Part shown: positions 1 to 9,351 of the stretch, one piece after another
Layout of the letters: each line of letters starts with the position of its first letter
Numbering within the stretch: position 1 is the first letter of the stretch
NCBI RefSeq assembly: GCF_041435055.1
Contig: NZ_CP108002.1
Coordinates: 8,060,001-8,124,000, forward strand
Direction: 5' to 3'
DNA: 64,000 nucleotides
DNA from: Streptomyces sp. NBC_00341
Lineage (GTDB): Bacteria; Actinomycetota; Actinomycetes; Streptomycetales; Streptomycetaceae
Notes under the pieces: generated by a model
What the model saw: only the letters and a program-made list of their open reading frames with translations
Told to the model about the DNA's origin: nothing
The model's database searches: none
Translations under genes and position numbers: made by a program

Positions 1-1764
1 GACGGCAAGCAGGTCGGCGCCTTCTGGTCCAGCGGGCCGAACCACTCCACGCACGAGCTGAGCACGAAGTGGGCCGAAGAGGTGGGGCCGAAGAACGCGC
101 TCCCCGAGTACCCGCGTCCCCAGCTCACCCGTGACAACTGGCAGAACCTCAACGGCTCCTGGGAGTTCGCCGCGGCGAAGGCGGGGGAGCGGCCCCCGGT
201 GGGCAGGAAGCTCGGCGAGAAAATCCTCGTCCCGTATCCGGTCGAATCCCAGCTCTCCGGGATCGAACGGCACGAGGACCGCATGTGGTACCGCCGTACC
301 TTCACCGTGCCCAAGAACTGGAAGGTCGGCTCGGGCAAGCGGCTCCAGCTCAACTTCGGCGCGGTCGACTGGCAGGCCGAGGTGTACGTCAACGGGCACA
401 AGGTCACCGAACACAAGGGCGGCTACGACAAGTTCAGCGCCGATGTCACCGACGCGCTGAAGCCCGGCCGCACCCAGGAGCTGATCGTCGGCGTCTACGA
501 CCCGACCGATGCCGAGGACGGCGAGAACCCGCCGATGGGCAAACAGCGCCTCGACCCCAGCGGCATCTGGTACACCCCGTCCTCCGGCATCTGGCAGACC
601 GTCTGGATGGAGCCGGTCGCCGCCGACCACGCGGACTCGCTGAAGATCACCCCGGACGTCCCCGGCAAGAGCGTCGCCGTCGAGGTACGCGGCGCACGTG
701 ACGGCGTCCCCGTCACCGCGACCGCGTACGACGGCAAGCGCAAGGTCGGCACGGCCACCGGGCGGACCGGATCCGCCCTGAAGGTGCGGATCCCGGACCC
801 GCACCTGTGGTCCGCCGACGATCCGCACCTCTACCAGCTCAAGGTCTCCGTCGGCTCCGACCGGGTCGGCAGCTACTTCGGGATGCGGTCCATCGCCGTC
901 GAGAAGGTGAACGGCACCCCGCGCACCGTTCTCAACGGCAAGCCGGTCTTCCTGATGGCCACCCTCGACCAGGGGTTCTGGCCGGACGGGCTGCACACCG
1001 CGCCCACCGACGAGGCACTCGCGTACGACCTGAAGATGCACAAGGCGATGGGCTTCAACTCGGTGCGCAAGCACATCAAGGTCGAGCCCGACCGCTGGTT
1101 CTACTGGGCGGACAAGCTGGGCCTGATGGTCTGGCAGGACATGCCGGCGATGAACACGGTGAACCCGTCGGCCGCCGCCCGCACCGAGTACGAGCACGAG
1201 ATGAAGGAGATGATCGACGAACACTCCAGCCACCCGTCCGTCGTCATGTGGGTCACCTTCAACGAGGGCTGGGGCCAGTACGACGAGGCCCGCATCGCCG
1301 ACCAGGCCAAGTCCTGGGACCCGACGCGCCTGGTCAACAGCATGTCCGGGATCAACCTGGGCGTCGACGGCGGCACCGGGGACATCATCGACGAGCACGG
1401 CTACCCGAGCCCGGCGCTGCCGAAGCCGGACGGTCAACGTGCCCTGATCAGCGGCGAGTACGGCGGACTGGGTCTGGCGGTACCCGGCCACGCCTGGGCC
1501 GTGCAGCAGTCGTACATCGCCGTCGACCCGGCCACCTACACGGACGACTACCTCGCCAAGCTCGACGAGGTGCACGCGCTCGCCTGCAAGGGCAGCAACG
1601 GCGCCGTGTACACGCAGATCTCCGACGTGGAGGGCGAGTTGAACGGTCTGCTCACCTACGACCGCAGGGTCGTCAAACCCGATGTGAAGCGGGTGCACGA
1701 CGCCCAGCAGGCGTTGATCCACGACGCCTCGCAGCCCGACGTGGCGGGATGCCCCACCGGCTGA
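1..1764 (+). CDS. Glycoside hydrolase family 2 protein (beta-galactosidase/glucuronidase type), 5' end missing
   Basis: The reading frame is open from base 1, so the N-terminus lies outside the window; 587 residues are visible. The order is a jelly-roll sugar-binding domain (about residues 30-200), an immunoglobulin-like domain, then a TIM barrel. The GH2 acid/base glutamate sits in FNEGWGQ and the nucleophile glutamate in SGEYGG, so the active site looks intact. GH2 enzymes release terminal beta-linked sugars with retention; the exact substrate cannot be read from sequence. No second hydrolase domain follows, and a strong hairpin lies just after the stop. The next gene is a secreted GH92 mannosidase, which suggests a role in extracellular glycan breakdown, but a signal peptide cannot be checked here. 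Confidence 0.9.
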   Translation, partial: DGKQVGAFWSSGPNHSTHELSTKWAEEVGPKNALPEYPRPQLTRDNWQNLNGSWEFAAAKAGERPPVGRKLGEKILVPYPVESQLSGIERHEDRMWYRRTFTVPKNWKVGSGKRLQLNFGAVDWQAEVYVNGHKVTEHKGGYDKFSADVTDALKPGRTQELIVGVYDPTDAEDGENPPMGKQRLDPSGIWYTPSSGIWQTVWMEPVAADHADSLKITPDVPGKSVAVEVRGARDGVPVTATAYDGKRKVGTATGRTGSALKVRIPDPHLWSADDPHLYQLKVSVGSDRVGSYFGMRSIAVEKVNGTPRTVLNGKPVFLMATLDQGFWPDGLHTAPTDEALAYDLKMHKAMGFNSVRKHIKVEPDRWFYWADKLGLMVWQDMPAMNTVNPSAAARTEYEHEMKEMIDEHSSHPSVVMWVTFNEGWGQYDEARIADQAKSWDPTRLVNSMSGINLGVDGGTGDIIDEHGYPSPALPKPDGQRALISGEYGGLGLAVPGHAWAVQQSYIAVDPATYTDDYLAKLDEVHALACKGSNGAVYTQISDVEGELNGLLTYDRRVVKPDVKRVHDAQQALIHDASQPDVAGCPTG

Positions 1765-1771
1765 TCCGTAC

Positions 1772-1814
1772 GACCCGCTCCGGCCCGGCCCTCGCGGGCG
1801 GGCCGGAGCGGGTC
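1772..1814 (+). terminator. Terminator hairpin after the GH2 gene
   Basis: A 16-bp perfect inverted repeat (1772-1787 with 1799-1814) with an 11-nt loop starts 7 nt after the stop codon. It lacks a clear T-tract, as is common for Streptomyces terminators. Confidence 0.8.
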
Positions 1815-1865
1815 CGTCCGCCCTCTTGACGGGGGCTGACGGGGAACCAAGAATGATCGCGCTCT

Positions 1866-1877
1866 GACAACGTTGTC
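1866..1877 (+). promoter_or_regulatory. Perfect 12-bp palindrome, LacI-type operator candidate for the GH92 gene
   Basis: GACAACGTTGTC is a perfect palindrome with the central CG typical of LacI/GalR-family operators. It ends just before the ribosome binding site GAAGGAG (1880-1885) of the GH92 gene, a position where a bound repressor would block transcription. No LacI-family gene is in the window, so the regulator is inferred to be encoded elsewhere. Confidence 0.55.
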
Positions 1878-1892
1878 CGAAGGAGTATTCCC

Positions 1893-4256
1893 ATGCACCG
1901 GACCCCACGGCCGCGACTGCGCGGCCCGGCGGCCGCACTCGCGGCCGCAGCCCTCCTGGGCGGTGTCCTCACCACGGGGGCCACGGCCGAGGCCGCGCCG
2001 CGCAACGACGGCCGGCTGACCGACCTGGTCAACCCGTTCATCGGCACCCAGAACGAGGGCAACACCTACCCCGGCGCCTCCGTGCCCTTCGGCATGGTGC
2101 AGCTCTCTCCGGACACCGGCCACAACACCGGTTACGACTACGGCGAGAACCACATCCGCGGCTTCTCCGCCGTCCATCTCTCCGGCGTCGGCTGCGGACT
2201 CGGCGGCGATCTGCCGACCCTGCCCACCACAGGCGACGTCACCGAGACCGACTACGCGAAGTACGCGGCCGAGTTCAGCCACGACGACGAGAAGGCGAGC
2301 CCCGGCTACTACAAGGTCGGGCTCAAGACCGGCATCGACGCCGAGCTGACAGCCTCGAAGCGCACCGGCGTCCAGCGCTACACCTTCCCGGCCACAGACA
2401 AGGCCAACGTCCTGCTCAACGCGGGCCAGTCGCTGCACAAGACGCTCTCGTCCAAGGTCGAGATCCTGGACAGCCGCACCGTGCGCACCGCGATCACCGG
2501 CAGCGGCTTCTGCCAGGACACCAAGCCGTACACGGTCTACACGGTCACCCACTTCGACCGGCCGTTCACCACCTCCGGCACCTGGAACGGCGACACCGTC
2601 ACCGAGGGCTCGAAGACGTCCTCCGCCACCGACGCCCGCAACGGCGCCTGGCTGCGCTTCGACACCAGCAAGGACCGCACGGTCGAGGCCACCACCGCCC
2701 TGAGCTACGTCGACGCCAAGGGCGCCGCGCTCAACCTCCGCGCCGAGGGCGGCCGCAGCTTCGACCACGTCGAGCGCGCCGCCCAGCGCGACTGGGAGAA
2801 CCGCCTCGAAGGCGTGAAGGCGCAAGGAGGCAGCGACGAGCTGCGCCGGACCTTCTACTCCTCGCTCTACCGGTCCTTCCTCGCGCCCAACGTCGGCAGC
2901 GACGTGGACGGCCGCTACACCGGCTGGGACCAGAAGAAGCACCGCGCCGTCGATGCCCACGGAGCCTTCACCTACTACCAGAACTGGTCGCTCTGGGACA
3001 CCTACCGCACTCAGGCCCAGCTCCTCTCGCTGCTCGCCCCGCGCGAGTCCCGCGACATGGCGATATCCGTCCTGCGGATCGACGCCGAGAGCGGCTGGCT
3101 CCCCAAGTGGGGCTACGGCACGGTCGAGACGAACATCATGACCGGCGACCCGGTCACCCCCTTCCTCACCAACGCCTACCAGCAGGGACTGCTGAAGGGG
3201 TACGAGGAGCAGGCGTACCGCGCACTGAAGAAGAACGCGGACGGTGTGCCGCCCACGGACTCCGCCCCGGTCGGCAGGGAGGCCAACGCCGAGTACCTGA
3301 AGGACGGCTTCGCCCCGTACATCAAGGACCGTCCGCACGCCAAGCCCGGCGACTCCGACTACGACCACGGCGCCTCCGCCACCCTGGAGTACGCCCTGTC
3401 CGACGGAATGCTCGCCGAGATGGCCCGCGACCTCGGCCACAGGGCCGACGCCGCCCGGTACGGCGCGCGCGCCCAGAACTACCGGAAGATCTTCGACCCG
3501 TCGACCGGCTTCTTCCGCGCCCGCGACGCCGCCGGAGCCTTCACCGGACCGGTCGACCCGGCCGAGAGCGAGGGCTTCCACGAGGGCACGTCCTGGCAGT
3601 ACCAGTGGATGGTGCCGCAGGACACCCCCGGCATGGTCGACCTGATCGGTGGCAAGGACGCCGCCAACCAGCGGCTCGACTCCTTCTTCGCGTACGACAA
3701 GCTGCTGGCCGACCCCGCGAAGACCGCCCGTGAGGTCTGGGTCAACGGCCCGTACGCGTACTACAACGCCGACAAGTACAACCCGCAGAACGAGCCCGAC
3801 CTCATCGCCCCGTACACCTACCTCTCCACCGGCCAGCCGTGGAAGACGACCGACGTGGTCCACGCGGCCCTGACGCTCTTCACCAACGGTCCGACCGGCA
3901 TGACGGGCAATGACGACCTGGGCACCATGTCCGCCTGGATGGTGCTGTCCTCGATCGGGGTCTTCCCGGTCCAGCCCGGTACCGATACCTGGGGCCTGTC
4001 CACGCCCGCGTTCGAGCGCGTCGACATCAAGCTCGACCGCCGGTACTACCCGCGCGGCTCGCTCACGGTGAGCGCCCCCGGCGCCTCGGACACCGACCGC
4101 TACATCCAGTCGGCCCGGCTCGACGGTGCGAATCAGTCGCGCACCTATCTGACCACGGACGACATCCGCTCGGCCCGCTCGCTCTCCTTCACGGTGGGCG
4201 ACGCACCGTCGGCCTGGGGCACCTCGCCCGAGGACGCTCCGCCCGCGCTCGGCTGA
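1893..4256 (+). CDS. Secreted GH92 family glycosidase (alpha-mannosidase type)
   Basis: A 787-residue protein with an N-terminal signal peptide (Arg-rich start, Ala/Leu core, likely cleavage after the ATAEAAP region near residue 36). The GH92 N-terminal beta-sandwich shows DLVNPFIGTQNEGNTYPGA and the catalytic (alpha/alpha)6 barrel carries GNDDLGTMSAW near the C-terminus. GH92 enzymes are calcium-dependent inverting exo-alpha-mannosidases, most often acting on alpha-1,2 (also 1,3/1,4/1,6) links of N-glycans or yeast mannan. The length fits the family. The ATG at 1893 has a good GAAGGAG site 8 nt upstream. A palindromic operator lies directly upstream and a strong terminator follows, so the gene is probably monocistronic and sugar-induced. 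Linkage specificity is not determined. Confidence 0.93.
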   Translation: MHRTPRPRLRGPAAALAAAALLGGVLTTGATAEAAPRNDGRLTDLVNPFIGTQNEGNTYPGASVPFGMVQLSPDTGHNTGYDYGENHIRGFSAVHLSGVGCGLGGDLPTLPTTGDVTETDYAKYAAEFSHDDEKASPGYYKVGLKTGIDAELTASKRTGVQRYTFPATDKANVLLNAGQSLHKTLSSKVEILDSRTVRTAITGSGFCQDTKPYTVYTVTHFDRPFTTSGTWNGDTVTEGSKTSSATDARNGAWLRFDTSKDRTVEATTALSYVDAKGAALNLRAEGGRSFDHVERAAQRDWENRLEGVKAQGGSDELRRTFYSSLYRSFLAPNVGSDVDGRYTGWDQKKHRAVDAHGAFTYYQNWSLWDTYRTQAQLLSLLAPRESRDMAISVLRIDAESGWLPKWGYGTVETNIMTGDPVTPFLTNAYQQGLLKGYEEQAYRALKKNADGVPPTDSAPVGREANAEYLKDGFAPYIKDRPHAKPGDSDYDHGASATLEYALSDGMLAEMARDLGHRADAARYGARAQNYRKIFDPSTGFFRARDAAGAFTGPVDPAESEGFHEGTSWQYQWMVPQDTPGMVDLIGGKDAANQRLDSFFAYDKLLADPAKTAREVWVNGPYAYYNADKYNPQNEPDLIAPYTYLSTGQPWKTTDVVHAALTLFTNGPTGMTGNDDLGTMSAWMVLSSIGVFPVQPGTDTWGLSTPAFERVDIKLDRRYYPRGSLTVSAPGASDTDRYIQSARLDGANQSRTYLTTDDIRSARSLSFTVGDAPSAWGTSPEDAPPALG

Positions 4257-4273
4257 CCCGGCCGGTCCGCGGC

Positions 4274-4323
4274 AACGCCGGACGCCCTTCCCCCCGCACC
4301 ACGGGGGAAGGGCGTCCGGCGTT
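4274..4323. terminator. Bidirectional terminator between GH92 and STAS genes
   Basis: A roughly 21-bp near-perfect inverted repeat (4274-4294 with 4303-4323) lies between two convergent genes, 17 nt after one stop and 6 nt after the other, so it can serve both. Confidence 0.85.
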
Positions 4324-4329
4324 CGGGGT

Positions 4330-4692
4330 TCAGCGGGGGAGCGGGGGGCCGATCGCCTCGGCGACGGTCGCGAAGACCGGCAGCGCACTGTCGAGGCCCA
4401 GCACCCCGATGAGCCGCTCCATGAACGGGGACGGCTCCGCGAGCCGCAGCCGGGGGCCCAGCAGGGTCTGCCCCTGGAGCAGCACGTTGACCGTCGTCGA
4501 GTCCGCGAAACTCACGTCCGAGAGGTCGACGACGACGGGGCCTTCCCCGCTCGCGGCCGCGCTCTCCAGGGCCGCGCCGAGCGGGGCGACGTTGTCGATG
4601 TCGAGATCGCCGGTCACGGCGAGCACCAGCGCACCCCGGTCCTCGCGTGGGACGATTCTCATGGCTCTGCCGGCACTGGGGGATGGGAGCAC
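4330..4692 (-). CDS. STAS-domain protein, anti-sigma factor antagonist
   Basis: A 120-residue single STAS domain. Members of this family are phosphorylated on a conserved serine by an anti-sigma kinase and, when dephosphorylated by a PP2C phosphatase, sequester that kinase so the sigma factor is freed. The segment VVVDLSDVSFADSTTVNVLL matches the phosphorylation loop, with the serine in FADST as the likely target. The frame stays open upstream; I chose the GTG at 4692 because GAGG lies 5 nt before it. GTG 4698 or ATG 4662 are alternatives. PP2C and HATPase proteins that could act on it are encoded within 2.5 kb. Confidence 0.85.
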   Translation of the reverse strand: MLPSPSAGRAMRIVPREDRGALVLAVTGDLDIDNVAPLGAALESAAASGEGPVVVDLSDVSFADSTTVNVLLQGQTLLGPRLRLAEPSPFMERLIGVLGLDSALPVFATVAEAIGPPLPR

Positions 4693-4786
4693 GGTCACCT
4701 CATGACGCACTGGACGGCGGGGGAGAACACCGGTTGACGCGGACGGTCCGGTGCATGTCCGTCCTGCTCGCGGCGGGTGGAGGACA

Positions 4787-4816
4787 ACGATAGAAGTAAT
4801 AGTTGCCATTTGACAA
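4787..4816 (-). promoter_or_regulatory. Predicted sigma70-type promoter of the STAS gene
   Basis: On the minus strand TTGTCA (4816-4811) and TATCGT (4792-4787) are separated by 18 nt. This predicts a 5' leader of about 85-90 nt before the GTG at 4692. The stretch is visibly more AT-rich than its surroundings. Confidence 0.45.
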
Positions 4817-4932
4817 CATTCTCCGTGGAGCAACAATCTGTACTTGAACGATCAATGGACGCATCCCCTCGGGGCGTACCTCGGAAACGCTGGAGCAGAG
4901 GCCCGATGAAGCTAGTGCCGCGTCAGCCTGGG

Positions 4933-5430
4933 CTAGGCGCTGTCCGCGATGTCGTCACGGAGCCGGTCGGCCGTGAGCCGCTGCGCCGCGGCCGAACGGA
5001 AGGCGGCCAGCCCCCCGGCGAGCGCCGCCACGTCGGCGGGCTGCATCCGCTCCAGCACGGCGGAGAGCTCACGCGTGCGGATCGCCCGGTACTCCTCCAG
5101 CAGGGCGTGGCCCCGCCCGGTCAGCCGCAGCTCGACCTCGCGACGGCTCGTCTGGCTCGGATCCCGCTGGACGAGGCCCATGGCCTCCATCCGGTCGCAG
5201 AGCCGGCTCACCGACGGAGCCCGCGAGCCGAGCGCCTCACCGAGCGAGCGGAGGTTGCTGCCCTCCTGCTTCTCGATGACGAGGAGGGCCCGCAGCTGCG
5301 AGGTCGACACCGTGCCCGGAGGCGCGGCCTCCTGGCCGCGGCCCCACAACACCTCAAGCAGTTCCGATGCGGCACACACGTCCTCGGACACCCGCTCAAG
5401 GCGGTGAGGAGGGTCGGTACGGTGGCGCAT
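4933..5430 (-). CDS. MarR family transcriptional regulator
   Basis: A 165-residue winged helix-turn-helix protein. The recognition region reads GSNLRSLGEALGSRAPSVSR followed by LCDRMEAMGLVQRDPSQTSRREVELRLT, the MarR wing with the usual Asp-Arg pair. C-terminal helices form the dimer interface. It is divergent from the PP2C gene at 5511, with an 80-bp spacer that probably holds the shared control region, so it likely regulates that phosphatase and itself. No ligand can be inferred. The ATG at 5430 has no strong ribosome binding site. Confidence 0.88.
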   Translation of the reverse strand: MRHRTDPPHRLERVSEDVCAASELLEVLWGRGQEAAPPGTVSTSQLRALLVIEKQEGSNLRSLGEALGSRAPSVSRLCDRMEAMGLVQRDPSQTSRREVELRLTGRGHALLEEYRAIRTRELSAVLERMQPADVAALAGGLAAFRSAAAQRLTADRLRDDIADSA

Positions 5431-5510
5431 CCATTCACTCTTTCATCCTGCACACCTTTCTGTCAGCCCGGCCCGGGCCCCGCGACCCGAAGAGGAATGA
5501 GCGCAAGACC

Positions 5511-6686
5511 GTGAACGTCCGTACCGAAATCGAGAGAGCCGTACGTGCGGCCGCACCGCACGCCCTGGTCGAGACGGTGCGCGCCGCACTCGCCGCGGCG
5601 TACGACGCCCGGTCCGTGGAACTGCTGCTGGCGGACTACGGAATGACGGTGCTCAAGCCGGTCGGCTCCGCGCCGGGGCGTGAGCGTACCCTGTCGATGC
5701 ACAACAGCCCGCAGGGCCGGGCGTTCGGCAGCCAGCTCCCGCACGAGGAGCCGGCGGGCCGCGGCGGCGCCATCGACCACCACTTTCCCGTCACCGTACG
5801 GGGCGAGCGCCTCGGCATCCTCACCGTCCGCCTCCCGGCAGGGGGCTCCACCCCGCGGACCATGGACGAGCTGACCCAGGTGGCCGACCTCCTGGGCCAC
5901 GAGATCATCGTCGCCGAACGGGACACCGACCTCTACCAGGCCGCCCGCCGTATCGCCCGGCTCACCCTGGCCGCCGAGATGCAGTGGCAACTGCTCCCCG
6001 CACGCGCGTTCACCGCCGCCGAGTACGCCATCGGCGCCCAGCTGGAGCCGGCCTACGCCATCCACGGCGACAACTTCGACTGGGCCGCGGACGGTGACCA
6101 GCTGACCGTCTCCGTGACCAACGGCATGGGCGAGGGCATCCAGGCCTCCCTGCTCACCAACCTCGCCGTGAACGCCCTGCGCAACGCCAGACGGGCCGGC
6201 ATCGGCATCGCGGACCAGGCCGCACTCGCCGACCAGGCGCTCTACGACCAGCACCGCGGCGCCGCCCATGTGTCGACCCTGCTGCTCCGCTTCGACCTCG
6301 CCACCGGAACGGTCGGCGCGGTGGACGCCGGCTCCCCGCAGCTGTGGCGGCTGCGCGGCAGGAAGGTCGCCCGGATCGAACTGGACGCGCAGTTGCCGCT
6401 CGGCATGTTCGAGGAGTCGCGGTACGACGTCCAGTACCTCCAGCTGGTCCCCGGCGACCGGCTGCTGCTCGTCAGCGACGGGGTGTACGACGCCGTCTCG
6501 CCGCTCGGTGAGGCCTACGTCGAGCGGGGTCTCGCCAGGGCGGTCCTGGCGACGCGGCTGCTGCCCGCCGCCTCGGTGCCCGGCGCCGTGCTGCGTGAAC
6601 TCGCGGACTACCGGGAATCGGACCCGCTCGACGACGCGCTGGTCGTCTGCATCGACTGGTTCGGCAGGCAGGACAGCGACGGCTGA
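5511..6686 (+). CDS. PP2C-family (SpoIIE-type) serine/threonine phosphatase
   Basis: A 391-residue protein. The N-terminal half (about 30-170) looks like a GAF-type sensor; the C-terminal half is a SpoIIE/RsbU PP2C domain with DNFDWAADGDQLTVSVTNGM, where the usual GGDWYD metal site is degenerate but the aspartate is present, and LLLVSDGVYDAVS and DDALVVCIDWF near the end. RsbU-type phosphatases dephosphorylate STAS antagonists to release sigma factors. I place the start at GTG 5511; upstream codons in the same frame run through the divergent regulator's start region. The AGAGGAA at 5491 is slightly distant. It likely feeds the same network as the STAS and HATPase genes around it. Confidence 0.85.
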   Translation: MNVRTEIERAVRAAAPHALVETVRAALAAAYDARSVELLLADYGMTVLKPVGSAPGRERTLSMHNSPQGRAFGSQLPHEEPAGRGGAIDHHFPVTVRGERLGILTVRLPAGGSTPRTMDELTQVADLLGHEIIVAERDTDLYQAARRIARLTLAAEMQWQLLPARAFTAAEYAIGAQLEPAYAIHGDNFDWAADGDQLTVSVTNGMGEGIQASLLTNLAVNALRNARRAGIGIADQAALADQALYDQHRGAAHVSTLLLRFDLATGTVGAVDAGSPQLWRLRGRKVARIELDAQLPLGMFEESRYDVQYLQLVPGDRLLLVSDGVYDAVSPLGEAYVERGLARAVLATRLLPAASVPGAVLRELADYRESDPLDDALVVCIDWFGRQDSDG

Positions 6687-6738
6687 CCGTCGCGGGGCCG
6701 TGGGCCGCCGGAACCCGAGACCGCCGGAGCGGCCCGGA

Positions 6739-7194
6739 TCAGCTGCTGAGGGTGAACTCGGCGCGGATGCGCTTGCCGACGGGTACCCGCTCGGCCGTCA
6801 GCCGGTCGCACAGGGCCACCACGATCTCCATGCCGTGACCGCCCAGCCGGCTCGGGTCGGGGGAGTAGAAGACCGGGAGCGCGCTGCTGCTGTCGTACAC
6901 GGTGACGCTGATCCGCTCGGCCGTACCCTCCAGCTCCAGCAGATAGGGGCCGTGGCTGTAGCGGTCGGCGTTGGTGACCAGCTCGCTCACGGCCAGCATC
7001 AGATCGTTGCGCGTGTGGGTGCCGAGCACGGCCATCCACTCGGAGACGAGCCGCGCGAGAAAACGGTCGGCCAGCCCCCGTGCCAGAGAGATGCACCCGG
7101 GCTCGCCGTCGAACACCTCGGCGGCGTGCAGTGACTCCGTGGGCGGACGGCTCATCGGGGAGTCGTCCGGCCGGGAGATGGCCTGTTCGTTCAT
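6739..7194 (-). CDS. RsbW-like ATP-binding anti-sigma/serine kinase
   Basis: A 151-residue HATPase_c protein with the N-box MLAVSELVTNADRYS and the G-box GGHGMEIVVALCD. These small GHKL proteins bind sigma factors or phosphorylate STAS antagonists. The ATG at 7194 is preceded by GGAG at a 4-nt spacing. It converges with the PP2C gene. Several such proteins of unknown partner are typical of each Streptomyces genome; pairing with the sigma factor at 10758 or the STAS protein at 4330 is inference. Confidence 0.87.
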   Translation of the reverse strand: MNEQAISRPDDSPMSRPPTESLHAAEVFDGEPGCISLARGLADRFLARLVSEWMAVLGTHTRNDLMLAVSELVTNADRYSHGPYLLELEGTAERISVTVYDSSSALPVFYSPDPSRLGGHGMEIVVALCDRLTAERVPVGKRIRAEFTLSS

Positions 7195-7217
7195 GTGCTC
7201 CAGCCAGGGCGCTGCGG

Positions 7218-7238
7218 GAGAGGCCGTGGGGGCCTCTC
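7218..7238 (-). terminator. Hairpin after the response-regulator operon
   Basis: An 8-bp GC-rich inverted repeat (GAGAGGCC with GGCCTCTC, 5-nt loop) lies 60 nt downstream of the receiver-gene stop at 7298 and closes the minus-strand operon. Confidence 0.5.
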
Positions 7239-7297
7239 GTCTCGCTGCTCGTGTACCCACGCCGGGAGATCCCATTCCCGGCCGGTGTCAGCAGATT

Positions 7298-7741
7298 TCA
7301 GGCACGTCCGGGAAGCCGGACCACGGTCACGAAGAACTCGTCGATCTGGCGGACCGCCGCGATGAACTGATCGAGGTCGACCGGCTTCGTGACATAGGCG
7401 TTGGCGTGCAGTTTGTAGCTGCGCAGGATGTCCTCCTCCGCGGAGGACGTCGTCAGCACGACCACGGGGATCAGGGAGAGTTCCGGGTCCTGCTTGATCT
7501 GCTCCAGCACCTGCCGCCCGTCGTACTTGGGCAGGTTCAGGTCGAGCAGGATCAGGTCGGGGCGCGGGGCCTCGCCGTGCTCGCCGCGGCGGTAGAGGAA
7601 GTCGAGCGCCTCCTGTCCGTCGCGGACCACGTGGAGGGTGTTGCGGATCTTGTTGTCCTCGAACGCCTCACGCGTCATCAGCTCGTCACCGGGATCGTCC
7701 TCCACGAGCAGGACCTCGATGGGCTTTGCGGGATGGGTCAC
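7298..7741 (-). CDS. Single-domain response regulator (Rcp1-like receiver)
   Basis: A 147-residue stand-alone receiver. The acidic pocket is VEDDPGD near the N-terminus, the phosphoacceptor aspartate is in [13 protein letters not shown], the conserved serine/threonine in VVLTTSS, and the lysine in YVTKPVD. With no output domain it acts by phosphotransfer or protein contact, as do receivers partnered with phytochrome-like kinases. Its ATG overlaps the stop of the upstream histidine kinase by 4 nt (ATGA), indicating translational coupling; the kinase is the obvious phosphodonor. Confidence 0.92.
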   Translation of the reverse strand: MTHPAKPIEVLLVEDDPGDELMTREAFEDNKIRNTLHVVRDGQEALDFLYRRGEHGEAPRPDLILLDLNLPKYDGRQVLEQIKQDPELSLIPVVVLTTSSAEEDILRSYKLHANAYVTKPVDLDQFIAAVRQIDEFFVTVVRLPGRA

Positions 7742-9351
7742 GCGGTATCTCCGGGGATCTCGGCGGGCGGGGCGGCCTCGGCCGGGGAACCGTCGTCCTC
7801 GGCAGGCAGGCTGAAGTGGATGCGGGTGCCCCGGCGGGGTTCGGGATCAATCCAGATCCGGCCGCCGTGGAACTCGATGATCTTGCGGCAGAGGGCCAGT
7901 CCGATCCCCGTGCCGTCGTACTCGTCGCGGGCGTGCAGACGCTGGAAGATCACGAAGACCTTCTCCGCGAACTCGGGGGCGATCCCGATTCCGTTGTCCG
8001 TCACGGTGAAGTGCCAGACGTCGTCCTCCCGGACACAGCCGACCGTGATCACGCACGGCTCGTCCGGGCGGCGGAACTTCACCGCGTTCCCGATCAGGTT
8101 CTGCCAGATCATGGCGAGGGTCGTGCCGTCGCCGTTCACCTCTGGCAGCGCGTCCTCGCGCACGACCGTGGTCCCGGACTCCTCGATGACCAGCGTCAGA
8201 TTGGCGAGCGCCCGGTCCAGGGAGCGGTCGAGGTCGACGGCGCTCCAGCTGTCGTGGACCCGGCCCACCCGGGAGAAGGTCAGCAGGTCGTTGATGAGCA
8301 CCTGCATGCGCTTGGCGCCGTCGACCGCGAAGTCGATGTACTGCTTGCCGCGCGCGTCCAGTTCCGTCCCGTAACGCTTCTCCAGGAGCTGGCAGAAGGA
8401 CGCGACCTTCCGCAGCGGCTCCTGGAGGTCGTGCGAGGCGACGTACGCGAACTGCTCCAGCTCCGAGTTGGAACGGCGGAGCTCCTCCGTCTGCTGGGCC
8501 AGCAGCTCCTCCCGTTCCTTGGCGGCGTCGAGCTCCTCGACCAGCCGGCACCGCATGTCCTCGACGGCGGCCGCCACCGCCCTCACGTCGGACGGGCCGC
8601 GCACCTCGATGCGGCGGCGGAAGGAGCCGGACCGTACGTGCCGGGAGGCCTCGGCCAGCGCGTGGAGCGGCCGTCCCACCACCCGGTGCAGCAGCAGGCT
8701 GAGGGCGATCACGCACATCACGAAGCAGGCCACGAGCGCGATCAGGGTCCGGTCGCGGGTGACGCGCGCGTCGTTGAGCTGGGCACGGGCGTGGTCACGG
8801 GCGGTGTCGAGATGCGACTGCTGTGCGGTGTAGAGCCGCCGCAGCGTGTCGAAAGCGGTCTTGCTCTCGGAGGTCCTGGCGGAAGCGCGGCCCTGCCGGC
8901 CGTCGCGGCGGACGGCGGCGATCAGCGGTTCGGCATGCTCTTTGCGCCACTGCGCGGAGGCCGCGGCGATCCGGTCCAGATCGCGGGCGTACGGCTCTGC
9001 GCCGCCCATCGCGGAACGGACCCGGGCCAGCCGCTGTTCTTCGTCGCGCTTGCCCGTCGCGTAGGGCTGGAGGAAGGTGGGGTCGCCGCTGAGGGCGTAG
9101 CCCCTCACCCCGGTCTCCTGGTCGAGCAGCGCGTTCTGCAGCTGGAAGGAGGCGGAGCGGGCGGGCTGGATACGGTCCACCAGTTCGGTGGTCCGGTCGG
9201 ATATCCGGGCCAGTACGAGTCCGCCGACGACCAGGCAGCCGCACACGACCATGACGAAGCAGCCCAGGATCAGATGGACCCAGTTCTGGACCGACAGCCG
9301 TGCCAGCCGTCCCGGCAGCAGCGGGGTGTCCGCCGGTGAATCACTGGTCAT
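7738..9351 (-). CDS. Membrane sensor histidine kinase with CHASE3-type domain
   Basis: A 537-residue kinase: transmembrane segment about 25-50, extracytoplasmic CHASE3-like helical domain about 55-200 (contains [13 protein letters not shown]), second transmembrane segment about 205-230, HAMP linker, coiled coil, HisKA with [12 protein letters not shown] (phosphorylated His), and HATPase with [18 protein letters not shown] and GTGIGLAL. All catalytic boxes are intact. The ATG at 9351 overlaps the upstream gene by 11 nt and the stop overlaps the downstream receiver by 4 nt, so the three genes form one operon. CHASE3 ligands are generally unknown. Confidence 0.93.
   Translation of the reverse strand: MTSDSPADTPLLPGRLARLSVQNWVHLILGCFVMVVCGCLVVGGLVLARISDRTTELVDRIQPARSASFQLQNALLDQETGVRGYALSGDPTFLQPYATGKRDEEQRLARVRSAMGGAEPYARDLDRIAAASAQWRKEHAEPLIAAVRRDGRQGRASARTSESKTAFDTLRRLYTAQQSHLDTARDHARAQLNDARVTRDRTLIALVACFVMCVIALSLLLHRVVGRPLHALAEASRHVRSGSFRRRIEVRGPSDVRAVAAAVEDMRCRLVEELDAAKEREELLAQQTEELRRSNSELEQFAYVASHDLQEPLRKVASFCQLLEKRYGTELDARGKQYIDFAVDGAKRMQVLINDLLTFSRVGRVHDSWSAVDLDRSLDRALANLTLVIEESGTTVVREDALPEVNGDGTTLAMIWQNLIGNAVKFRRPDEPCVITVGCVREDDVWHFTVTDNGIGIAPEFAEKVFVIFQRLHARDEYDGTGIGLALCRKIIEFHGGRIWIDPEPRRGTRIHFSLPAEDDGSPAEAAPPAEIPGDTA

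Noticed and set aside
1656..4388. 910-codon minus-strand open frame opposite the GH92 gene
   Set aside because: Long antisense frames are expected in high-GC coding DNA; the GH92 motifs on the plus strand are unambiguous.
7726..9339. 537-codon plus-strand frame opposite the histidine kinase
   Set aside because: Shadow of the kinase gene; it is Val/Gly/Arg-rich with no domain signature.
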